Assembly (NCBI GenBank): GCA_903919925.1
Contig: CAIXKO010000774.1
Span: 1 to 46,378 of the forward strand
Length of the DNA stretch: 46,378 nt
Direction: 5' to 3'
Origin: an uncultured Bacteroidota bacterium
Lineage (GTDB): Bacteria > Bacteroidota > Bacteroidia > Bacteroidales > UBA12481
The number at the start of each line of letters is the position of its first letter. The first letter of the stretch is position 1. This document shows, in pieces, positions 31,267-38,700 of the stretch. The translations under genes were made by a program, and so were the position numbers. Under the pieces are notes generated by a model. The model saw nothing but the letters and a program-made list of their open reading frames with translations. It was not told where the DNA came from and searched no databases.

Positions 31267-33423
31267 ATGAATATCAAAGAAATGCTCGGTCAACATAAGC
31301 TACTTGCCGAATTCAAATACAGTGTGACCCCTTTGGACAAAGGGTATACGGATAAGGTGCTTCATCTGAATCTTTCAGACAATACTTTTCTGATCAAGGA
31401 TATACCGCTCTTGATGAAGGAGAAATTTATCGGAGGAAAGGGCTATGGGTTAAAACTCCTTTGGGATGCTACCAACCCGGATACAAAATGGGATGATCCC
31501 GAAAACGAAATAGTTATCTCATCGGGACCGATTGCCGGGATCACGCAATATTCCGGAACAGGCAAGTCATTAGTTGTAACGATTTCACCAGCGAGTAATG
31601 CTGCCACCGATAGCAACGCAGGTGGATATTTTGGCCCGTTTATTAAATTTTCCGGATTCGATGCTATCGAACTACAGGGAAAATCGAAAAGTGATGTTAT
31701 CGTAATAATTGACGGAACCACGGGGAGTATCAGAATAGAGGAGGCACCAGCCGAGCCGTTGGATAGTCACTTGCTCAGTGAAATTCTAACAGAAATGTAT
31801 GCTGATAGCGAAGAGAGCAAGCACAATGTTTCGGTAATTTCCACTGGAATGGCAGCGGAGCATTCATGGCTGGGCATGTTGAATTTTAGTTTTTGGGACA
31901 AGAAAAAGGGACGAATTCGCCTTAAACAAGCTGGTAGGGGAGGAATAGGAGCGGTTTTACGCAATAAAAAAGTTAAAGCGCTGGTTTGCAAGATTCCGGG
32001 AGTTAAAGGAAATCTCAATAATGTGGTAGATCTTCCTGCAATAACGGAGAGGGGTAAGAGATTTAATACAGAAATCAGGGAACTGGATGACAAGCAGTGT
32101 GAAATGAGGACCAAGGGAACTGCTCATCTCATGGAAATCATGAATGATTATGATTTGTTACCCACAATGAATTATAAGTATGGCTCACATAAAGATGCCT
32201 ATCTGATTAATTCAGAGGTTTGGAAGGCTCGCTTTCAGCAAGGAACACCTGACGGATGCTGGATTGGCTGCAATATGGGTTGTGCAAAAGCAGTTAATCA
32301 CTACATCGTAAAAACAGGTCCATACAAAGGTGAAGATGTTTTGGTTGATGGTCCTGAATATGAGAATGCAGCTGGATTGGGTTCGAATTGTGGGATTTTT
32401 GATCCTGACTATATCATTGAGTGTAATTTCTATTGCGATACTTATGGAATGGATACCATAAGCTGGGCCACAAACATGGCTTTTGTCATGGAATGTTATG
32501 AGGCGGGTATTCTAAATAAGGAGCGGACGGGAGGAATTGAACTAAATTTTGGGAATACCGAAGGTGCAATAGAATTGTTGCACCGTGTGGCACGTGGTGA
32601 AGGGTTTGGGCTGATTGCAGGTAAAGGGATCCGGAAAATGAAAGAGATTTTTGCCCATGAAGGGTGGGGAGATCCGGGTTTTATGAATGATATTGGCATG
32701 GAAAATAAAGGATTGGAGTATTCGGAATACGTATCGAAGGAGTCGTTGGCTCAGCAAGGAGGTTTTGCAATGACCAACAAAGGACCGCAGCATGATGAAG
32801 CGTGGTTGATATTTATGGATATGGTTAATAACCAAATTCCTACATTTGAAAAAAAGGCAGAAGCGCTTCATTATTTTCCGATGTTCCGGACTTGGTTCGG
32901 TTTAGTTGGGCTATGTAAGTTACCTTGGAACGATGTTGAGCCTGCTAACAATGCAGAAACCGATGAACCCGCCAAAGTACCTGAACATGTTGATAATTAT
33001 GTTACCATTTATAAGGCGGTAACTGGGAGAGAGTTTGACAAGAAGCGGTTGATTGAGGATTCAGAACGAGTTTATAACTTCCAGAGAGTATTTAATTTGC
33101 GCCGGGGATATGGAGTACGAAAGCATGATGCTCAGCCTTTCCGCGCTGCGGGTCCGGTTACGATTGAGGAGTATGAGAGCAGGGCAGAGAGGTACGATAA
33201 GCAACTCAAAGAACAGGTTGGATTTGATCCCGAGGGTAAAACCTCTGAAGAAAAGCAAAAGGCATTAAGGGCTTATCGCGAAGGACGTTATGAGCAGTTG
33301 CTGGATGCTGTATACAAACGCAGGGGTTGGAATTCCAATGGTGTTCCAACACTGGAGCATTTGAAGTCGATTGGGATGGATTTGCCTGAAGTGATTGAGG
33401 TGGTAATGCCTTACCAGGCTTAG
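31267..33423 (+). CDS. aor: Tungsten-type aldehyde:ferredoxin oxidoreductase
   Basis: It oxidises aldehydes to acids with ferredoxin, or the reverse, using a bis-pterin tungsten centre and one [4Fe-4S] cluster. The 718-residue protein has the N-terminal pterin-binding domain with GGKGYGLKLL near 56 and the AGRGGIGAVLRNKKVKAL signature near 222-239. Cluster cysteines 331, 335 and 339 are in GCWIGCNMGC, and a later Cys is in LVGLCKLPW. GPEYENAAGLGSNCGIF near 365 also fits. It is about 100 residues longer than the archaeal enzyme, as in the bacterial branch. The C terminus carries a charged extension (about 640-718). The substrate is not readable. The neighbouring sulfur-transfer, DUF364 and tungstate uptake genes support tungsten over molybdenum. 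Confidence 0.92.
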   Translation: MNIKEMLGQHKLLAEFKYSVTPLDKGYTDKVLHLNLSDNTFLIKDIPLLMKEKFIGGKGYGLKLLWDATNPDTKWDDPENEIVISSGPIAGITQYSGTGKSLVVTISPASNAATDSNAGGYFGPFIKFSGFDAIELQGKSKSDVIVIIDGTTGSIRIEEAPAEPLDSHLLSEILTEMYADSEESKHNVSVISTGMAAEHSWLGMLNFSFWDKKKGRIRLKQAGRGGIGAVLRNKKVKALVCKIPGVKGNLNNVVDLPAITERGKRFNTEIRELDDKQCEMRTKGTAHLMEIMNDYDLLPTMNYKYGSHKDAYLINSEVWKARFQQGTPDGCWIGCNMGCAKAVNHYIVKTGPYKGEDVLVDGPEYENAAGLGSNCGIFDPDYIIECNFYCDTYGMDTISWATNMAFVMECYEAGILNKERTGGIELNFGNTEGAIELLHRVARGEGFGLIAGKGIRKMKEIFAHEGWGDPGFMNDIGMENKGLEYSEYVSKESLAQQGGFAMTNKGPQHDEAWLIFMDMVNNQIPTFEKKAEALHYFPMFRTWFGLVGLCKLPWNDVEPANNAETDEPAKVPEHVDNYVTIYKAVTGREFDKKRLIEDSERVYNFQRVFNLRRGYGVRKHDAQPFRAAGPVTIEEYESRAERYDKQLKEQVGFDPEGKTSEEKQKALRAYREGRYEQLLDAVYKRRGWNSNGVPTLEHLKSIGMDLPEVIEVVMPYQA

Positions 33424-33436
33424 GGAGAAGCCTGAC

Positions 33437-33534
33437 GGAAGCAGGCAGGAGGCAGTCAGCAGTAGGAAGTCGGAAGTCAGCAACAGGCAATCGGCTAGCA
33501 TAAGTCGGCAGTTGGCAGTTGGCAATTGGCAGTA
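33437..33534. repeat. Degenerate heptanucleotide tandem array, 14 units
   Basis: Fourteen consecutive 7-base units fit in perfect phase over 98 bases, with consensus close to GGCAGTC/GGCAGTT (for example GGAAGTC, GGCAGTT, GGCAATT, GGCAGTA). The array fills most of the 185-base gap between the oxidoreductase and the rhamnosidase genes. Seven-base phasing is not a coding signal. Similar heptamer arrays are known from cyanobacteria and occur in Bacteroidota intergenic DNA. Confidence 0.85.
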
Positions 33535-33608
33535 TGCATGGATTGCCAACGAATCACTTCTTTGTACACAGTTAAAAATAATGATGATCTAATTTAACCC
33601 GATACCTG

Positions 33609-36032
33609 ATGAAGATATTTAACGTTTTTTCCCTGGTAATTCTAGTCGGTTTTGCTGCCGGAGAATTGCGTCCCATTTATGCGGTTCCGCAGTCTAAGGA
33701 TTTTCCTGTCAAAGATTCTTTAATGAAAGGTGCCGTTTGGATCAGTGACCATTCAATTATTCCAGCTTCTGACAGTCTCTTTTACCAGGATCATCCTGCA
33801 CCTTTATTAAAAACTGGGTTTGGGATTAGTCAGGATATTGAAAAGGCTGAAATGTGGATTACCGCAGCAGGGTATTATGAAACCTGGCTGAACGGTAGCA
33901 GATTGGGTGAACAGCAACTTGACCCGGCATGGACCAACTATTCGAAGCGACTATATGTCAATTATTTAGATGTAACAACCGCCGTACGAAAAGGTAAGAA
34001 CACATGGGGAATTATGTTGGGCAATGGGTTTTATAATCCATTACCACTCAGGATGTGGGGAAATCGAAATCTCAGAAACGCATTGCCGGTGGGAAAGCCG
34101 TGTGTGATAGCTAAGCTGGTTGTAACATTAAAGAATGGAGAACGAAAGGTGTTTTGCACCTCAGATCAATGGATTACAGCACCAGGACCTATTATTCGGA
34201 ACAGCGTTTATCTGGGTGAATGGTATGATGCCCGAAAAGAGGTTTACAATTGGAACAATCAGGGCAGTGATCAGGTTGGATGGGAACCGGTAAAAGTTGT
34301 TAAAAGTCCGGGTGGCAAACTGGAATTGTCTTATTTTCCTGCGATCAGGATAACCAAATGGCTGGAACCATTGAGCATTACAAGGGATTTGAAATCCCGT
34401 CAGGTGGTTGATTTTGGTCAGAATTTTGCCGGTTTGATTCGCATCAGAATAGATGGTCAGGCTGGTGATACCATCCGATTCCGTTACGGTGAGCAAATTT
34501 ATCCGGATGGCTCTGTGAACCCTATGACAACCGTTTGCGGACAGATCAAGAAAGCTGGAACTGGTGGCCCGGGTTCACCGGCTGTTGCTGAACAAATGGA
34601 TGTATATATTGCCAAAGGTGGTGGTAATGAGTATTTTCAGTCTCGTTTTACTTTTCATGGATTCCGATATGTTGAGGTTACCGGAATCAGGAAAGATCTG
34701 GCAAAAACGGATTTGCAAGCGGGACGATTAAATTCGGCTGTTGATGAGGCTGGTAGAATTTATTGTTCGTCGGAGTTTCTTAATAAGCTGAACGCCAACT
34801 GTCAATGGACATTTTTAAGCAATCTTCAGAGTGTGCAATCGGATTGTCCTGCGCGTGAGAAGTTCGGCTATGGAGGGGATATAAATGCAACAGCAGAAGC
34901 TTATATATATAATTATAATATGCAGGATATTTACCGCAAGGTTATTTATGATTGGGTTGATGCCATGAAACCGGATGGATTTGTGGACACTGCTCCGTTT
35001 GTTGGGATTGAATATTGCGGATTGAGTTGGGAATCAGCTTTCTTGTTTCTGCAGAATTCCTTGTGGATTCATTATGGCGATACAGGGCTCGTCAAAGATT
35101 TATATCAAACTAACAAAACCTGGATGGAAAAAATAGCCAGGCTGCATCCAAATCTTTTGATTGATAATGGTTTAAGTGACCATGAAAGTTTGGAAAAAGT
35201 TCCTGTTGAGCTAATCGGGACTTGCCATTATTATCAGATTGCCGGTATAATGTCGAAGTTTGCCGCGGTGAATGGAGATCAGGAAGGAGTAACTGCGTAT
35301 AATGAATTAGCTGAGAGAATTAAAACCAGGATCATTGATGTTTTTTGGGATACGCCATCCATTCCAGTCCAAAATCAGCAGACCCTTTTAGCAACTCTTT
35401 TAGCATCTGAAGTATTGAATTCCCAAGATCAGGAGATTGCAATGGGCAGGCTTTTGAATGTGTTAAAGGATGCTAATTATCACGTAACTACGGGTATTTT
35501 CGGAACAAAGTATCTGCTAGAGGCCCTCTCATATCACAACCGCACTGATATCGCCTATCGGTTGGTAAATCAGCCAGGATTTTCAGGATGGCGTTATATG
35601 GTTGATAATGGAGCTACAACACTTTGGGAAACCTGGAAAGAGAGCAATAATACCTATTCTCAGAATCATCCGATGTTTGGATCCGTATCGGAATGGTATC
35701 TTAAGTGGCTGGGAGGAATTCAACCAGATCAGGAAAATCCGGATATTAATAATGTATATTTAAAACCTCGTCCGGTTAATGACCTGGATTCTCTCTATGT
35801 TGAGAAAATCTTTCCATCTGGTGTGGTGACAAGTCGTTGGTGGTGGAAGGATAAAACGATCCGCTTCGAATTCAGAATCCCGGAAGGATTAAAAACCACT
35901 TGGCTACCGGCACCCGGGAATAAAAGCATTAAAGCTATTAAATACCCTGAAGGCTGGGATCTTGCTGGAAAAGGATCTTCGAAAGGAATCAGTCTTTCAA
36001 CTGCTGGAATATATATATTTGAAGTTCAGTAA
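33609..36032 (+). CDS. Alpha-L-rhamnosidase, family GH78 type
   Basis: The 807-residue exported enzyme should release terminal alpha-L-rhamnose from glycans or glycosides. It has a signal peptide (about 1-28). The N-terminal carbohydrate-binding region contains LDPAWTNYSKRLYVNYLDVT near 100 and MLGNGFYN near 138. The catalytic (alpha/alpha)6 barrel starts near 390 with QSDCPAREKFGYGGD near 412, and WETWKESNNTYSQNHPMFGSVSEW lies near 680. The acidic residues in CPAREK/GGD and DHES are those of the family. No SusC/SusD pair or other polysaccharide genes are adjacent, so it looks like an isolated hydrolase inserted beside the tungsten genes. Confidence 0.9.
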   Translation: MKIFNVFSLVILVGFAAGELRPIYAVPQSKDFPVKDSLMKGAVWISDHSIIPASDSLFYQDHPAPLLKTGFGISQDIEKAEMWITAAGYYETWLNGSRLGEQQLDPAWTNYSKRLYVNYLDVTTAVRKGKNTWGIMLGNGFYNPLPLRMWGNRNLRNALPVGKPCVIAKLVVTLKNGERKVFCTSDQWITAPGPIIRNSVYLGEWYDARKEVYNWNNQGSDQVGWEPVKVVKSPGGKLELSYFPAIRITKWLEPLSITRDLKSRQVVDFGQNFAGLIRIRIDGQAGDTIRFRYGEQIYPDGSVNPMTTVCGQIKKAGTGGPGSPAVAEQMDVYIAKGGGNEYFQSRFTFHGFRYVEVTGIRKDLAKTDLQAGRLNSAVDEAGRIYCSSEFLNKLNANCQWTFLSNLQSVQSDCPAREKFGYGGDINATAEAYIYNYNMQDIYRKVIYDWVDAMKPDGFVDTAPFVGIEYCGLSWESAFLFLQNSLWIHYGDTGLVKDLYQTNKTWMEKIARLHPNLLIDNGLSDHESLEKVPVELIGTCHYYQIAGIMSKFAAVNGDQEGVTAYNELAERIKTRIIDVFWDTPSIPVQNQQTLLATLLASEVLNSQDQEIAMGRLLNVLKDANYHVTTGIFGTKYLLEALSYHNRTDIAYRLVNQPGFSGWRYMVDNGATTLWETWKESNNTYSQNHPMFGSVSEWYLKWLGGIQPDQENPDINNVYLKPRPVNDLDSLYVEKIFPSGVVTSRWWWKDKTIRFEFRIPEGLKTTWLPAPGNKSIKAIKYPEGWDLAGKGSSKGISLSTAGIYIFEVQ

Positions 36033-36099
36033 GGAGACCATTCAATTTGTATCGTTTTGCAATTAGAAGTTTTAATATCAATATCGTAAAAAGGAATCA

Positions 36100-36804
36100 A
36101 TGAAAAAATCAGTTATTCTTTTAATGACCATGTTTTCTTTAGTTTCCGTTTTCGGACAGCTCCAGATCAAAGCTCCTGGTGTAAAGTGGGATGAGAGCTA
36201 CAGTTTTGATAAATGTAACACCTTTAAAATTGAGTTCTATGCAAAAGGAAACGAATTGATGCGAACCATGCAGTACAAAACCTACTACAAATCGGAAAGT
36301 GAAAACTTTGTAGTTAAATTGGTTACTGATGGAAAAGGAAATGGGATGGAAACTGTTATTGACAAGAAAAATGAAATTGCCATCCAGATTATGGGCACGG
36401 GAGGGAATGCCAAACCATATTATAATGCAGGTGGTTATAAGTATCCTGCTGAAGCTGATTTGAAGAAACTTGAAATTGTGCCAACCTCTGAAACTAAGCA
36501 AATATTGGGTCTTACCTGCAAAAAATACACCTACACTTTTAAGAAAATCTTTGGTGAAGTATGGATTACCGATCAGATTACACTATCGAATGATGTTGGT
36601 GTATTCCGTGCCGCAAAAATGGCTGCAAAGCACAACACCCTTTCAATGGGTGGGTTTGTAATGGAAATGACAACAGAAGATTCAGGTGGTGGCAAGACAT
36701 TAATGAAAACGGTTTCGCTCAAGAATTCAGAGAAGTATACAGTTGAACTTAAGGGTGTTGAAATGAATACCGCAATCAATAAAGTTAACTATTTTACCTT
36801 TTAA
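36100..36804 (+). CDS. Secreted DUF4412-like protein
   Basis: The 234-residue protein has a Sec signal (MKKSVILLMTMFSLVSVFGQ) and a beta-rich body. The ILGLTCKKYTYT motif near residue 133, followed by EVWITDQI, is typical of DUF4412 and related periplasmic proteins of Bacteroidota. The function is unknown. It lies 12 bases before the FkbM-like gene, so the two may share a transcript, although no pathway link is obvious. Confidence 0.7.
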   Translation: MKKSVILLMTMFSLVSVFGQLQIKAPGVKWDESYSFDKCNTFKIEFYAKGNELMRTMQYKTYYKSESENFVVKLVTDGKGNGMETVIDKKNEIAIQIMGTGGNAKPYYNAGGYKYPAEADLKKLEIVPTSETKQILGLTCKKYTYTFKKIFGEVWITDQITLSNDVGVFRAAKMAAKHNTLSMGGFVMEMTTEDSGGGKTLMKTVSLKNSEKYTVELKGVEMNTAINKVNYFTF

Positions 36805-36816
36805 ACCTTCGCACTA

Positions 36817-37641
36817 ATGTTCAATTACCTTAAGAGATCGATCCAAAGAAAAATTGCCCGACGAGTAACGAAAGAGTATCCTATAAGAATCGATACATTT
36901 AATCTTAAAGAATATGGTGCGATTCAATTTGCCAATTGGGAAAATCCCCTCACTGTAAAAAAGGAGATAGATCAGCAGTATTTGCATTTTTTCAGGAGGT
37001 TTCTTCAGGAAGGAGACTTTTCTATCGACATTGGCGCAAACATTGGCCATATGACTGTTCCCTTGTCTTTAATTTGCGGCAATAACGGCTTAACTTTGGC
37101 ATTTGATCCCAATCCATATGTATTTAAAATTCTGGAGAAAAATGCAGAATTAAGTAGCAAGAGTGGTAATATTAAGCCATTTAATGTTGCTATTACTGAT
37201 CAGGATGATGAGTTTTATTATAACTCCTCGGATGCTTCTTTTAATAATGGTGGAATTTCGAGAGATCAGATCAACCGGCATGGAAAGTATTCACTTAGCA
37301 AAAAAATCCAGGGAATTAATCTGGAAAAGTTCCTGGATCAGCATTTCCCAGAATGGTTATTGAAAATGCGGTTGATTAAGATTGACACGGAAGGTTATGA
37401 TAAAGAGATTATCAGGTCCATCTCAAAACTTTTGGATAAATATCATCCGGTCGTGATTTCGGAATGTTTTGGAAAGTCAACGCCGGAAGATCGATTCGAA
37501 CACTTCGAATTATTGAAATCAAGAGGTTATTCGCTTTTCTATTTCAGGGACTTTAAAGAGGATACCGAAATTGTTGAGATTAATACTAAAGAAGATATGC
37601 TTAAATGGAAACACTTTGACTTTTATGCGATTAAGGAGTAA
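36817..37641 (+). CDS. FkbM-family methyltransferase
   Basis: The 274-residue protein is an AdoMet-dependent methyltransferase of the FkbM type. The cofactor loop FSIDIGANIGHM lies near residues 67-78, the acidic ribose-binding FDPNPYVFKILEKNA near 92-106, and the C-terminal LIKIDTEGYDKEII motif near 187-200 is diagnostic. The family O-methylates sugars and polyketides. The substrate here is unknown. Its stop is 25 bases before the chosen start of the tungstate-binding protein, so read-through into the transporter genes is possible. The ATG at 36817 is good. Confidence 0.85.
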   Translation: MFNYLKRSIQRKIARRVTKEYPIRIDTFNLKEYGAIQFANWENPLTVKKEIDQQYLHFFRRFLQEGDFSIDIGANIGHMTVPLSLICGNNGLTLAFDPNPYVFKILEKNAELSSKSGNIKPFNVAITDQDDEFYYNSSDASFNNGGISRDQINRHGKYSLSKKIQGINLEKFLDQHFPEWLLKMRLIKIDTEGYDKEIIRSISKLLDKYHPVVISECFGKSTPEDRFEHFELLKSRGYSLFYFRDFKEDTEIVEINTKEDMLKWKHFDFYAIKE

Positions 37642-37666
37642 ATGGCTACTGGTCGAGTTCAAATTC

Positions 37667-38611
37667 ATGGGCTTTTTAGCTTTGGTTATTATCCTTTTTT
37701 CGGGATGGGCATGTAACCACTCTGTTAAGCCTGAAGCAACACAGAATCTTGTTTTATCGGTTTTTCATGCCGGTAGCCTCTCGGTACCCATGAAAAATAT
37801 ATCTGACGCTTTCGAAAAGGAAAATCCCGGAGTTAAAGTCCAACTGGAAGCAGCTGGAAGCCTTGCATGCGTGAGGAAAATCACTGAGTTGGGCCAAGTT
37901 TGTGATGTTATCGCTTTAGCTGATTACAATTTAATTGATGACTTGCTGATTCCAAACTATGCAAAGTGGAATGTTCTTTTCGCAACCAATGAACTATGTC
38001 TGGTTTATACTGATAAATCGAAAAAAGCGGACCTGATCAATATAAATACCTGGTTTGAAATCCTTATGGATCCCGGAATCCGCTATGGCCGGAGTGATCC
38101 CAATGCTGATCCATGCGGGTACCGAACCGTTTTGGCATTAACCTTGCTCAACCGTTGTTATCCCGGCAGGTCAGATTGTTTGAAACTTCTGGAAAAGGAT
38201 ACGCGGTATATCAGGGGTAAAGAAACCGACCTCAATGCTTTACTCGAAAGTCAGACCATTGACTATATGTTCAATTACCGGTCAGTCGCTGTTCAGCATA
38301 ATTTTAAATATCTGAGACTTCCCGATTCCATCAACCTCAGTAATCCAATGCTGAATTCGTGGTATTCAACATCTCAGGTTGAAGTTAGGGGAACGAGTCC
38401 TGGTTCTGTGGTTTCTCAAAAAGGGGCATCCATATTGTATGGAGTGACAATACCTTTAAAAGCGGCAAACCCAAAGCTTGCTGAAAAATTCGTCAACTTT
38501 ATCACGAACCCTGGAAAAGGAAGGCGGATCCTTGAGCAATCAGGTCAAAATGCCATTGACCCCAAATATTCAGCAAAAAGTGAGAGCATTACCAATAGGC
38601 TATCCTTATGA
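37667..38611 (+). CDS. wtpA: Tungstate/molybdate-binding lipoprotein of an ABC importer (WtpA type)
   Basis: The 314-residue lipoprotein captures tungstate or molybdate in the periplasm. The WtpA signature VFHAGSLSVPM follows the signal, and AAGSLACVRKITELG, FATNELCLVYTDKSK and the RSDPNADPCGYRTVLAL motif match the archaeal/bacterial WtpA-ModA group. I start at the ATG at 37667, which gives a lipoprotein leader ending GWAC with Cys16. The open frame to 37571 would run into the FkbM gene and hide the leader. The lipobox residue at -3 is Gly, slightly unusual. The permease and ATPase lie 3.5 kb downstream, separated by the receptor and a lipoprotein gene. Confidence 0.88.
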   Translation: MGFLALVIILFSGWACNHSVKPEATQNLVLSVFHAGSLSVPMKNISDAFEKENPGVKVQLEAAGSLACVRKITELGQVCDVIALADYNLIDDLLIPNYAKWNVLFATNELCLVYTDKSKKADLININTWFEILMDPGIRYGRSDPNADPCGYRTVLALTLLNRCYPGRSDCLKLLEKDTRYIRGKETDLNALLESQTIDYMFNYRSVAVQHNFKYLRLPDSINLSNPMLNSWYSTSQVEVRGTSPGSVVSQKGASILYGVTIPLKAANPKLAEKFVNFITNPGKGRRILEQSGQNAIDPKYSAKSESITNRLSL

Positions 38612-38656
38612 GACACTTTATTTTGAAACCCTGACATTTGCCAGTTTTTTTTTCGA

Positions 38657-38682
38657 TCGATATGCATTGTTTTGCCTATCGA
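38657..38682. promoter_or_regulatory. Inverted repeat TCGATA-N14-TATCGA with the shared CGATATGCAT word
   Basis: Between the binding-protein stop and the receptor ATG, TCGATA (38657-38662) and TATCGA (38677-38682) form an inverted repeat. The left arm continues as CGATATGCAT, identical to 31163-31172 upstream of the oxidoreductase. A TTAATTTG at 38688-38695 is a weak -7 candidate directly after it. Confidence 0.35.
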
Positions 38683-38700
38683 AAACTTTAATTTGTAAAT

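Noticed and set aside
33437-33534. Tandem repeat considered as a CRISPR array
   Set aside because: Units are 7 bases long with no spacers, and no cas genes are present.
33206-33549. Reverse-strand open frames with LPTADCLLLTSDFLL-like repeats
   Set aside because: They are translations of the heptamer array and the end of the oxidoreductase gene. The repeat pattern comes from the DNA repeat and not from a protein family.
37571-37666. Longer start for the tungstate-binding protein
   Set aside because: It overlaps the FkbM gene and would bury the lipoprotein signal. The ATG at 37667 gives a normal leader.
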